A stretch of DNA of 64,000 bases from Thelonectria olida (taxonomy: Eukaryota; Ascomycota; Sordariomycetes; Hypocreales; Nectriaceae), in assembly GCA_020736575.1 (NCBI GenBank), contig JAGPYM010000008.1, positions 1,031,001-1,095,000 on the forward strand, read 5' to 3'. Numbering within the stretch: the first letter of the stretch is position 1; each line of letters opens with the position of its first letter. Shown in pieces: positions 52,811-64,000 of the stretch. A program made the translations under genes and the position numbers. The notes under the pieces are model-generated. The model was not told where the DNA came from. It made no database searches and saw only the letters and a list, made by a program, of their open reading frames with translations.

Positions 52811-54378
52811 ATTGGTGTAAGTCGTGCGTGTTCTCTCTCTCTCTCTCTCGGAGTGATGGTATCACAACAATGGGAGGCGAAGAGACGACGAAAAAGAAAC
52901 ACACAAAGTCGATCGACTCTCCAATGATGAGAAAATCAAACTTCAGGGCCTCTCCCTCTTCTTCTATTCTTCAATGGCTCTCTTTCTCCGTCTGCTTTCG
53001 CCAACGGGTGGTCAGCGTTGCGTCGGCTTGTCGCGGCAAGCCTCGCTACGTAATCGAAGCGTGGCACGCAGCGCGAGCGGCCGAAGAGCCGTGGCGGCTA
53101 GGTTCGGATTGGGAACGGCGGAATTGAGACGCGATGGATGAACATGAGACTGCTTTATTTTTTGCTGTCTTTTTTTTTTTTTTGGTACTTCAAATCGCGG
53201 GGTGGTGATTGGATCTCGGTAGATGTCGAGATGCGGTTTGTGTGGAAAATGCCCGAGCTGTGAAGATGGGGATTTGGAGCATGGGAGAAATCATGGGCTT
53301 TTATGAAATATTGATCAGAGGGAAAACAATCAATGTCACAGTGACGAAAGACGTGGCTTATCAGTCTCGGTCTAGAGCAATATTTCAATTCCATTGTCTT
53401 TGTTCGTGTTCCGCCGTATCCTTTGCCTTTCTGCTTAAGCCGCCGCTCTCCAAGGTCATATGCCGGTTTTTGACTTCCCAGAGCTACCTAGCTACCGACC
53501 GAACTAGTAGCCACGGGCAAGGTACCTTAGAGACATGCGCCCATGTGATCAAGCCCAGTCTATAGCTCGTAAGCTCGTCGAGGTAGCTGTTGTAATCCTC
53601 ATGTCGTCATTCGTCCACACACTCTTATCAGGGACGAACACATCGTTCCGGCCCCTGACGAATCTCGCATATGCCCCCCGCATCATTCCTTTCTCCTTCT
53701 CCTTTCACTTCATCTCGCCGTTCCGGACCGAGCTCCAGGTTTCATTTCCCCGCTCTCCGCGGAACGTCTTGCAAGTTATGTGACAACTGACAAGTCTCCC
53801 GATAGTGGGCGGTTCTGGCCGAGCAATCGTGGGGCTGCAATCGGCCGTGGCCCGTCGTAGTCGGAGTGGAGGCCCCACAAGACGCCGGCGCTTGCGGAGT
53901 GATCGGACTGCCACTGAACCTCCTTGTCTCGATGGGGTTTACCGCACAACCAATGTGTTGTGTTGCCGTATTGATGTCAAGAATCTCGATAGCTCTGGAG
54001 CAATTGTACGTATATCTATGTCTATTTTTAGCTTGCACCTCCATCCACAAAGACATGTCACCCTTCAAAGTGGACAATGACATCTCGAAATCCCTGTGCG
54101 ATAGAGTTACCCTACACCGTTCATATTCCCAGAGTTTATCACCAAGATTGCTCATCATGAAACTGCCATACTGGTCGCATATTCAGGATCACGAATAATA
54201 TTGAATCTGAATATATTATATACATGGTAACATAAGCTCGTAGACCTTTGCGACCTTACATTACTCGTGTAAATCCCTAAAAACTACCTTAACCATTAAT
54301 TATCAGCGCACGAAATCCCCACCTATTCATTAAGGTACTGAATAACACCGTCGCAGAATGAAACACAATTCGCTAGCC
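52811..54378. other. Intergenic region upstream of the P450 gene
   Basis: About 1.57 kb between the P450 start and the CWH43 stop. Contains a CT dinucleotide run, a poly-T run at about 53168-53182, and an AT-rich patch at 54190-54330. Open frames up to 138 codons occur on both strands without family similarity. The left part is presumably the P450 promoter; the right part includes the CWH43 3' end. Confidence 0.45.
52832..52849. repeat. CT dinucleotide run in the P450 leader
   Basis: Nine CT units, reading as GA repeats on the P450 coding strand, start about 20 bp upstream of its ATG. Confidence 0.9.
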
Positions 54379-57300
54379 TCAGGCAACATTGTAGTACCTC
54401 GGCTGGTTGAAGACATGGTATTTATGCCCTCTCACACCATCGCCACGGAACATCTTAGGGAACCTCCAACCCTTGGGGACCTCCTTCTCTTTGACACGTC
54501 GATTGCGCTCATCCTTGGTCAATGCCTCGAGCTTCTCAATCTCTTCGCCCGACTCGGGGATTCTGAACTTGGCAACCTGAAGTTCAGTGTCGGTAATGGT
54601 GCTGCGGCTCACGCGAGCGTAGCCTACGCGCTTCAGGCGCTTATAGAGGATGTACTCGCACCAACGGTCCCAATCCGACGGGTCGACGTCGTGCATCCCC
54701 GACTTCTTGCCAACATAGGTGAAGTAGTTGCCCTCTAGAGGCGTCGTTACTAGGTAACTGAGCAAGAACGCTGGTCGCGTACTCGACCCCATGAGGTCGG
54801 CGAGGTACAGCGACTGGAGGCGTCGGTCTTCGGGATCCTCCTCCTGTCCAGAGTGGAACACAAAAACGTCGACGAGCTGCCCATAGACATCCAACGTCGC
54901 GTGAATCGCTGGAGCAAGCTCACCAACTGGGCTAGGCAGAAGATGGTGCTTCGACTCCACAATGGGGAATTTAGAGAGGAGGGCAGCACCCCAGGTGTGC
55001 TTGTTGGGGCCCGGGCCATAGTCGACATACATGCCGAGATCATCGGCCAAGAATTGGGTAGTATCACGGTTGCCCATGATGATGCGCTGGTTATCAGTTT
55101 CCAGAAGACCAACAACATCAAGCTCGAGCTCCTTGATCAGATCTCGCATGCGATACTCAGAGGACCACATGTCGTTATCTAGCGAGAAGTGGACTGTCCA
55201 GATACCGGCCGTGAGGATGCGGTCTTCAGGGTGGTACGGCTTATAATCGTTAGTAGGGAAGCGCTTGAACGCATTCCAGAGGAAGAAGATGTTGACGAGG
55301 AGAGTAGAGATGCCAAAGTATTTTCTCTGATGATTTGAGGAGAGACGCTCGGACTGGTGGCGCTGAAGTCTGGATGAGTTGATGCTATAGACACCCGCAC
55401 CAATCGATGTCATCATGGTCATCATGATCCAGTCAGTGTGTTCGCGGACGAGATGGCCGCCAGGAACAAAGGCATAAGCGACGACCCAGACATGGAATAA
55501 GGTTAGAAAAGTGTAGAACAAAAACGCGGTACCAAACGTTTTAGCGGGGTCTAACTTGGCCGCATGGGTGAGGAACGGCACGCTTAGGGCCATTAGGTAC
55601 GCAGCGATGGTGAGAGCACCATAGTATCCGGTCCAATGACTGAAAGAAGTTAGAATGGCAGCGCCGGCACTGCCGACGATGAACAGAGGCCAGCTGCTTG
55701 CGATAGTAGGGTTCCAAACTCCGCCAAAAAGACCAAGGGACATGGCAACAACGGTAAGCCAGCCGTGGGTGGATGAGATAGGGCCGCGGATCGGATATCC
55801 TTCCCAGACCCAAAGAATCATGGTGCTGGTGTCGGAAAGTAGAGAGTGAAGACCAAAGAACAGGCCACCAAGACCGATAGAGGTAAGCAGACTGAACGAG
55901 CCCTTAGTCGCTCCAGAGTGAATGCCGATGGTTGGGGGAGCCTTTCGGGTGAAGCGAAGGACTGCAAGGACACCGAGGATGAGACCGGTGGCATTCCAGC
56001 CACCATTCTCAGCATGCATAACGGGCCAAATAGGATTGTTCGTCCACCAGGCATATTTCGCAGTGGACGAAACAATCAATCCAATCAACCAGCCAAGCAC
56101 CTTGGCCTCGAGACGACCATGGTGGGCGGACTCAGTATAGAACGTGCCAGCCCATCCGAGACAAGCCATGGTCACGCCAAAGCCAACAGCAAAAAGTCGG
56201 AAGCTGGGCTCAACAACCAGGTACGCTGCAACGCCGACCAGGGACAAGAGGTGAACGGCTCGAAGGTTGTTGAGCACCAGCGACCGAACGGAGCCAATGG
56301 CCAAAAAGAAGGGCGACGCAGCCGTCATGATGATGACTTCGTAGCCAGAGATGCCCATGTACCACAGCGGGAAGACTGCGCAACACGTTAGAAATGCCTG
56401 CAATTTCTCGCAATGTGAAACCACTTACACCACACCAAAAGACCGAGACTGGTCAGGACGCTCCAGAAAACGAACTAGGACACAAGCCGTCAGACGCCAC
56501 TCATCGCAAATTGTCCGTGTGTGGGACCTTACCCCATGATAGACGTCGGCCGCAACATCGAGCGCTTGCGACGGCGCGAAGCGAGCTGCAAAAACGCCAC
56601 CTGTTGCCTTTTCTTTTCTATTCCCTCGTTAATCAACTGCCATTGCAACACCAAATTTTAATTTTGAAAGAACAAGACTTACTCCTTCTCCAACACGGCG
56701 GATGGGACGGACGATCGGTTCTCACTGTGAAGTAACTTAGAATCATGTTTCCAACTGGACTTTTTCTCTATTGCGCTTGGATTTTGTTGTATAAACCAAA
56801 GCAAGCCAAAACACACACACACACACTACTTCGGAAGCCAATTGACGTACCCCGTAGTCGTTCCCTTGACATCGCGAACTGAGATCTCTAAGGCTTCAAA
56901 GTCCAACGCAGTCACCGCGTCAAAGGCCACGTCGAACAGGATCAAGGACCACTCGAAGAAGGCGTAAATCGTGTAAGCTACAAGCAGTTTTCCCTGTCAG
57001 CTAGACCTCTCGACAAATGCAATATGCGCTGGGTTTGTTTCACCTCCAGGGATGCGGTGGATCTTGTGCTGGATGAACCAGTAAATCAAGGGCACCAGGG
57101 TCCCGAAAAATGCGCTGGCCAGGTATTTCCGATACTTGATGGCGCGCGGGTTGGCGGGGCTCAGCGCAATGCAGCCCGTGGTCCACGGCAGCGTCGCGAC
57201 AATGTACGAGATCATGAGGAAGTCGTGCCAATCGTGATCGTCGGTGGAGGTAATATAGGTCCAACCACCGCACGTCAGCGTTCGGAACAGTCCCATCATG

Positions 57301-57800
57301 GCAACGAATGCGGGGAGCTTGTGGCCGGGCTTGCGCGTGAGGAGGTACCAGAGGCCAACGAGAGCGAAACGAGGACCTGGAGCGTCTGGTCAGAAACGAA
57401 GCAATCCGAAGCGTCACGAAAGCTGCGAACCGGATGTGATTGCGATAAAGATCATAAAGAACGAGCGCTCAGGGTATCGATCGCCAATGGTGGCGGAGAC
57501 AGAGGGGAACCATTCTTGCGGGTAACCGTAGAACTCGTTGCGGACGATCTTGTGAAAGTGAAGGGAGGTGCCGACGAGCAGCGCACTCAGGAAAGCAGCT
57601 AGAAGAAGGATTGTCAGCTCCCATCTCATCCGGCCAAGCCGTGAAGCCATCGCGAGAAATCATCCGCGCAGAACGCAGCGAGGCGCAGGCGGGACGACAA
57701 GAGACCTACTGTATGCAACAGTTGTGTGCGCCCAGCTAATCCAGCGGCCGTTGAAGCTGAGGATGACGCCCGTGTCTTTGTCCTTGTATCGCGAAGCCAT
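54379..57800 (-). CDS. CWH43: Cwh43, GPI-anchor ceramide remodelling protein
   Basis: Cwh43 is an ER/Golgi membrane protein that helps replace the diacylglycerol of GPI anchors by ceramide in fungi. Predicted exons are 57800-57710, 57598-57431, 57376-57044, 56977-56851, 56724-56683, 56617-56533, 56474-56429 and 56375-54379, giving 962 residues (yeast 953). The N-terminal third is the Frag1/PGAP2-like membrane domain ([48 protein letters not shown]). A second set of membrane segments starts [28 protein letters not shown]. The C-terminal 300 residues are an endonuclease/exonuclease/phosphatase-like domain ([44 protein letters not shown]). Seven introns cluster in the 5' third and all phases match; the two around the 42-nt exon 5 are the least certain. 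The gene is divergent from UTP6. Confidence 0.9.
56811..56826. repeat. AC dinucleotide run in CWH43 intron 4
   Basis: Eight AC units inside the intron between 56850 and 56725, close to its donor side on the minus strand. A likely length-variable marker. Confidence 0.9.
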
Positions 57801-58425
57801 TTTTGTAGACAAAAAACGACAGAAACAACTCTCTACAACTCCGTCCGGGTGATCCGGAAGCCAAGATGCAAGATAAACAACCAACAAAGGAAGAAAAGAA
57901 GGTGGAAGTGGTGAGATTCTCGGACAAGAGAGACGGACCTCGGAGCTTTCACGTTACTCTCTGGCGATGTAATTGTGCTTGGGTGGGGCACGACCAGGGT
58001 CAAACCGTGGCCATAGCGCCCCTCGAGCTTCTGAGCCTTGACGCTCGATCCTTTTGAACCAGGTGTTAATTGTTTTTGCTGAGGGCTGCCTGTCGGCCCT
58101 GTCCACTGAGCCAATCTCTGACGGGCTGACGGACACCCCAAATTGCCCAGGGTGGCAGCCCGGCCTCAATCGGATGGCGGCAACGGCCTTTCGGCCCCTC
58201 CCCAAAAAGCTATTACTACGGGGCAACCTACGTAACAAGGCTGAGAATGAGTCTGTCCGCGGGCCCCGCTAGAAAATGTTTGAGCGCCAGCCTCGCTGAG
58301 CGAAGGGAAAAACTTCGCGACAGAAACTAGCACCTATCCACACCACGGTTTTTTTTTTTGCGTTGGATCTACGAACGCGCAACCAACGTCTCGTTGCCGC
58401 TTCACCATTCTAAGAAGAGCGCACA
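57801..58425. promoter_or_regulatory. Divergent promoter region, CWH43 / UTP6
   Basis: 625 bp between the two starts. A poly-T run (ttttttttttgcg) sits at about 58350-58362, roughly 65 bp upstream of the UTP6 start. No transcription-factor site was assigned. Confidence 0.5.
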
Positions 58426-59680
58426 ATGGCAGGCGTCGCAGAGAAGGCGAGATTCTATCTCGAACGCGCAGTGCCGCAATTGCGAGAATGGGAGGACAAG
58501 GAAATTTTTTCAAAGGTCAGTCTCATCTCCCAATGTCTCAGTCCGAAGCCGACTTTCCGGACAATCACTGACCCTTTGCTTGCAGGACGAGATCCGCACC
58601 GTCGTCCAGAGGCGCAATGATTTCGAACACAAGGTCCTCGCTCCCGGGAACAAGGCATCTGACTGGGCGGCCTACGCAAAATGGGAGCAGTCCCTTGAGT
58701 CCCTCCGCAGGAAACGCTGCCACCGTCTCAAGATCCACCATCTCAATTCGGCGCACGCAGGCCAGGGTCGCATCCTCGCCATCTACGAACGAGGCGTCAA
58801 CCGCCACCAGGGCAGCGGTGAGCTCTGGAGGGAATACCTGTCGTATGCGGCTGAGATCAAGGCTGCGAAGCGCTGGCGCCGCACCATGACCAACGCTCTG
58901 CGTATGATGCCGACCGATGCTGAGCTCTGGGTTATGGCTGGACGACGATCGGCACGAAATGGGGACATGGCCGCTGCGCGAGGATTCTTCATGCGCGGGT
59001 GCCGATTCTGTACTACGAGTAGCAAGCTGTGGCTCGAGTATGCGAGATGCGAGATGGAATGGCTGGCAAAGGTGGACAAGAGGAAACAATCCAAGAACGG
59101 AAAGGATGCCCTCCGGCCCGATCGGGTGGAAGATGAGGACGAGCTTCGAATTGTCGACAGCGACGATGAAGACGACGACAACTGGCTCCCGGAGCCATCC
59201 GCAGCACAGGCCAAGGTCATCAACAAGCAATCCGCTGAGCAACTCGAGTCAAATCCCGCCATGGACGGTGCCATCCCCATGGCAATCTTCAACATATCGA
59301 AAAAGCAATCCTTCTTCAGCGCGGACGTCGCAGAGGAATTCTTCTTGATGTTCGCATCCTTTGTTCAAGTCTCAGTCCAGCCTAGGATATCGCAGCACGT
59401 TCTGGAAGCTCTGGACCAGGAGTATCCCGCCCACCCTGCTACTTGCGATGTTCATATTCGCCAACCCATTATTGGTGTGAGCACGGTTACTGCCGACTTC
59501 CCTAAGAACCTGAGGGAGGTGCTGGTGCGCCTCAATAAGTACTTGGAGGTCACCACGGACCGGGCAGGCCTGCAGAGCAAGACGATTTCTTGGATTGATG
59601 GGTACCTGGCCCTAGAGACGCTTGACGACGGCATCCGAGCGGTGTTGGAGCATACTAAGAAGAAGATGGTGGCTGCATAG
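58426..59680 (+). CDS. UTP6: U3 snoRNP / SSU processome protein Utp6
   Basis: Utp6 is a nucleolar component of the UTP-B subcomplex, needed for 18S rRNA processing. Exons 58426-58515 and 58586-59680 give 394 residues, near the usual length. The N-terminal block AEKARFYLERAVPQLREWEDKEIFSK, followed across the intron by RRNDFEHKVLAPGNKASDWAAYAKWEQSLESLRRKR, is the Utp6 signature. HAT (half-a-TPR) repeats follow: LWREYLSYAAEIKAAKRWRR, LRMMPTDAELWVMAGRRSA, FFMRGCRFCTTSSKLWLEYARCEMEW. An acidic patch (IVDSDDEDDDNW) lies near residue 240. The 70-nt intron falls exactly after IFSK with a TGCAG acceptor. An AATAAA is present at 59713-59718, 33 nt past the stop, a likely poly(A) signal. Confidence 0.93.
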
Positions 59681-62600
59681 ACATATCATGACGACGGATC
59701 ATAGGCGTTTAAAATAAATAATGACCGCATGCGAATTAAAACTCAACCTTATTTTAATGGATCGAATTTGGCCTGATTGCAGTCAAGACTATTAAGCAAT
59801 GATTCCCGAAGTGCGCTCTGGTACTCGCTGCGTCAGCTGGATGTGCCTAGCAAGGGCTGTCCCGTCCCGTCCCAGGCGGATGGATTGGAGCCACAGTGGG
59901 GTAAGTAACGCATGGAGACGCCATCAGGAACGCACAGTGCCTGGTATGTAAGTTAATTAATTGACTTCCATCGTCCGAGTCGCGATGGATACAGAGCTTC
60001 TTCCAAACGAGCCAGAGTACGCTGGAGGAAATGCAAAACGGGAATAGACCCATGAGCCTCGGCTGCCAAGACAGCCGTCTCCGAGAGTCTAGGGGCGCCA
60101 CAGAATCCTGGTCCCGCAGGCGAGATATCTGCGAGTTGGTTTGATCTGGAGGAGTCGGCCGTCTGGCCCTGACGGATGACACCATGCGTCATGTAATGCA
60201 CGGGACGACCTAACACGCAGCACCCACGTCGGTGACATGCACGCCACGACGCGACTCTGCACAAGAGGTTGCCTGAACGAGACTCTTGCTTGGTGTGGGA
60301 GTACACATTTCGACGTATGAAGGGCAGGTGATATGACCCGAATACAACACAACAAGCTTGGAGTGGCCGGGGTACGAGGGAACGAGGTTGGCTTATGGAG
60401 GGCCTCATCGCGCTGGTTGCATTGTTTGGCTTCGCTGACCATCGGGATATTCCTTAGGCGAGTCCATCGCCCTTTGGGAGACCTTGGTTGGAAAGTAACT
60501 TGTGTTTAGACTAAGGATTGGATGGCGAGCGGTGGATGACTGGGGTTGCTTGAGCACCCATCGTAGGAAGAGAAACCGAACCTCGTCTTACGTGGATGAA
60601 TGCCTCCGAGGCCACAAGAACAAGAGAAATTAGTTAGGCTTGGACGGGCGATGCGTGAGGTTCGGCAGAGCGGGTATTGGATAGACACCTCTCTCCACCA
60701 CGTGCCGACGGCGGTTTACTAGTAGTTGCAGGATACCACGGTGTTTGGTGCTAGTGAGTCTTGAATGCATTCCCATGTTTGTCGTGGCTTGATAGTGACT
60801 CGCTTTGTCGAGGATCTTGGGAAAGACAAAGGCAGACAGAGAGCGCTCGAGACTTGAGACAGGCCGATCTGCATCCACTCTGGATACTGTTTCAGGGACC
60901 GGACCACAATTGAGGGTTGAGGAGATGCGGCACCTGAAGAATTAAGGTGACCAGGGGCAAGCCTCGTGGGCGACCCGTCCGTAACTCACCATACTCTCAG
61001 AGTCGCCACCAACAAGTCCTCGATGTGGGGTGAGCAAACAGGCGAGAGAACGCGTTGGGCGTTAAAAAAAAGGCGCGGTGAACAAAGCAAGAGGGGGTAG
61101 GGGAAGGTGGAGGAGGGGTTGGCACGCCTAGATAACGACGGCAGTGAGAACATGCATGGGTTCGAGGCGTGGACGAGATGAGGAATTGTGGATGAAGCAA
61201 ATCAACACCTCAAGATGGGGGTCAGAGCGACGGGCGCTGTTCGACGAGGGGAGCTTCGTGAACCAAAGGAGCCAGCCGCGAGGGAGAGAGAAAGGGAAGG
61301 AAACAAAGGCAAGCAAGCCATTCAGCATCATTCATTACCTTATTATCACAGGAGGGCGAACATGTACTTCGTGCAAGAAAGGACCGTGGTACAGGGAACA
61401 GGGGCCGCAAAGTTCGTCCAGGCGGTGGGTGGCGGAAGGGATGTGTCAAGTGTGTCGTGGCCTCGTGAATGAATTGTTCTCAATCGGGACAAGGTATTCA
61501 GGCCAATGAATACATCATGAAGAGACCGGGAGAGTTACGGAGCCAGGATTCGAGGCGGCTTGGTGATGAATGGGATGCCAACAGTCAGTCAGAGTCAGAG
61601 ATGGCTCCCAGAATTGGGGGGGGGGTAGCCCCAAAGCTTCTTCCGTGGGATGATGGGGATGGATGAGATCAAAAGTCAGCGACAAAGCACCACCCCCAAA
61701 AATTAATTATCAATGCCAAACAAATGGCAAGAGCGACAGCAGCTACAAGCAGGAAGGAGCAGCAGTAGTTGCAGGAGCCGTAGCACGTAGGTGAAGTGTC
61801 ATTGCGGAGAATTTTTCGTCTGGTTACCTGAGAGCAAAAAGGGTCCCTCCCGCCGTCAGGTTAGGTACAGTAGGCATTTCACCTCCATAACTACCCCCCT
61901 TCCCCTGTTCCCTCTTGCTGTCCGTTTCTTTCCCATTTTCACCTCTCCGACACCTCTGCTCCCATTTCCATCGCTCCTGCCCAGTTTCTTTCCGTCCCTA
62001 TCGACTTGCGTTGCGGTCGTGTCCTGAATTTTGTTGCTCACTTACACGATTGGAGACCCAGGGATCTCGGATTTTGGGGAACAGTCCCAGAGACGCCCCC
62101 GCGACCGGTATTAGTGAGCGCCCGCAAGCGACAGCAGTGTTTCTGCCAGCACGGCGACATCAAAACACTCGGAATATGGCAGATTCTGAACGATGGACGA
62201 CCGAGATGTGATTGACGACAATAACCAAAAAGGGTGCTCGCCCTTGACCGGTTCTTCAGAGGCACTCGAAACCGCGCTGCTTTGGACGTGATGAGCGGCC
62301 TGACCGGGATGCCATCCACTCGGGAAGCCCCAGCAGTGGATAGCCTGTGCATAGGCGCCACCACAAACAATCCCCGGATTCAAACCTGGCCAGCCCTGCG
62401 CCCCTACAGAGAGGGGAGCATGAACCCACATGTTGTCAGCTGTCGGAGATTTCCTAAGATTTGGCCACGAAACGGATGCTTTATCTGAGAGAGGGAAAAA
62501 GAAAACAAGTTGATCATTCATCTCGGGGAAAGAGGTGGGAAAATGAGCCATCTTAGGGCCTGGATCCATCCCATGATGGAACTCATTCACAATCGTCGCC

Positions 62601-64000
62601 TCCCCTCAGGGTTGGGTTGTGCTATTGGCGGGGCCGCTGCAGGCGCTATTTTCGATGGACCACCCGGAATAGAACCTGGGTAATCGAGCCGCTCTTCTCT
62701 CGGACAGCACAAGGGAAACGATTTCGGGGGTGACCGACCGGTTGGCAGTGTGTCGACCGATTTGCGGCCAAATTTGAGATGAGACAGCACAAGTGTGCAG
62801 CGCAGTGCAGTGCGGCGCTGCGTGAGAGCGGATCGGCAAATTGCCGCTTGTGTCGTGTTGTGTTGTGGTGTGCAACACACCTGGCTGAGGCCTTGGGCCA
62901 TGTTGCATGGCACTGGCCTATTCACAGAGGATCATGGACGGCCAGACCGAGGCTTGAGGTCTTTTGCGCACCGCCACTGTGCCTGGCGATGTGCACGAAT
63001 GAATCCTGCCGTTGATTCGCAACGGGGTGGTGGCTTTCTTTGATAGCCTACGACACCCTGGTGGTTGAAAAAGGTTGAGGGTGTGAGATGCCTCTCGACA
63101 TCCCACATCCACCCCGTGCTGGCAGACAAGCTTTTCAGCTAATTTCAGCATTGTCGATGAGCCTTTCGGTGCTCCAGGCCCATCGAAAGCCTCTATTTCG
63201 TTGACTTCGGCACCTCAAATGACGACGATCTCGTCGCCCCAGCGAGCCCATCACGGAGACGTCGATATCTGCATCTCGTTTGCACTAGAAGACGTCTTGA
63301 ATTATCGGTCAACTGCCTGTCGGATTTCCACCTAGACAGAAGAGTGATGAAGCAAGCCGGATGTTTCCAGTCACGCCCGGTCGTGGTGGCCAAATGAAGA
63401 CGGTAGTGGCTTCTGACGGGAAGAGCATCGGAAATGGCTCACCAGCATTCTAACTGAGATTCGGTGTGCTTGGTTCTACCAGATCTGCCCAGGGCCATGG
63501 TTGTCTGACACCCAAAACGCACCACATGTTCACCGGCATTCCGTCGGGTGATCCGGACTTGGAAAGGGATGATAGAGGAAAGATGCACATCCCGGGATGC
63601 TCTGCTAAGCAATGCGTCTAACCGCGCCGATGTTGCTAACTGCTTGACACACGGATATATCAAACTGCTAACGGTCGATATTGATTGGACACAGACTCGC
63701 CCGTTAGCTGATTCCTAAGCAACGCTAAGCCAGGAACAGGCAAGGCCGGAAACCAGGCTGGCAAAGACATTTCAGCGTCAGCCGCTGAAACCAATGCCAA
63801 TTCATAGAACCGACGAGCATTCGCGCGCAACGCTCCCCAAACTCGACTTGCCTTGCAGTCATCCGCCTCCAAAAACGCGCCTGCGCTTGCGCCTTAGGTA
63901 AGACCTGGCCTTTCCATCATTTCCTCAATCTCCTTTTTTCTACGTACCTTTTGCCGTGCGTTCCATCTTCCCCCCCGGCCGCGGATAGAGTTGTCCACCA
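59681..64000. other. Right-end gene-poor stretch
   Basis: About 4.3 kb without a convincing gene. Open frames are at most about 170 codons and low-grade. Features seen: a G run at 61617-61626, a strongly pyrimidine-rich block at 61880-62010 like a fungal promoter or leader but with no credible frame after it, a C-x2-C ... C-x2-C frame at 61360-61460, and another pyrimidine-rich block at 63905-63980 that may be the promoter of a gene beyond the window. Non-coding RNAs are possible. Confidence 0.45.

Noticed and set aside
62370..62400. tRNA-like T-arm on the minus strand (GGTTTGAATCC)
   Set aside because: The flanking bases do not form an acceptor stem with any sequence 60-90 nt upstream, and the T-stem has a mismatch.
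62660..62690. Second tRNA-like T-arm on the minus strand (GGTTCTATTCC)
   Set aside because: No matching acceptor, D or anticodon arms could be folded around it.

Overview
The window is nuclear DNA of a filamentous ascomycete, most likely a Sordariomycete. The signs are intron-poor genes on both strands, short introns (about 45-115 nt) with GTRNGT-type donors and CTRAC-type branch sites, and fungal-specific proteins such as a HET-domain protein, a cofactor-independent phosphoglycerate mutase and a Ctr copper transporter. I see no rRNA, convincing tRNA, transposon or CRISPR array. Exon structures below come from reading frames, splice signals and family knowledge, not from transcripts.

Layout. 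1-6.1 kb: no convincing gene. 6.1-14.3 kb: phosphoglycerate mutase (-), Mediator Med9 (+), tubulin cofactor C (-), a long gap, and a basic hypothetical protein (-). 14.3-22.4 kb: GPI1 (-) with a tiny two-membrane-segment protein directly upstream, MDM35 (-), a HIRIP3-like nuclear protein (+), aldose 1-epimerase (-). 22.4-31.2 kb: ferric reductase (-) divergent from a copper transporter (+), a short Vts1-like SAM protein (+), a conserved nuclear protein (+), COX20 (-). 31.3-38.0 kb: DNA polymerase epsilon catalytic subunit (+). 38.1-44.7 kb: HET protein (-), NTF2/SnoaL-like protein (-), and a three-finger C2H2 protein joined to a region with a GDSG motif (+). 44.7-50.3 kb: CUE3/ASCC2 (-), ribosomal protein uS10/RPS20 (+), FG nucleoporin NUP42-like (-). 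50.9-52.8 kb: cytochrome P450 (-). 54.4-57.8 kb: CWH43 (-). 58.4-59.7 kb: UTP6 (+). 59.7-64 kb: no convincing gene.

Working relationships. Three arrangements stand out. CUE3, the ubiquitin-reading subunit of the ribosome-quality-control trigger complex, is divergent from RPS20, whose product uS10 is the ubiquitinated ribosomal protein that complex acts on. The metalloreductase and the Ctr copper transporter share one divergent promoter region, consistent with joint copper/iron acquisition. GPI1 starts only 17 nt (or 78 nt, if one possible intron is used) after the stop of a small membrane protein, which suggests a bicistronic mRNA. GPI1 and CWH43 both serve GPI-anchor biology but lie 38 kb apart. 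The remainder is mostly housekeeping: glycolysis, mitochondrial import and assembly, replication, ribosome biogenesis.
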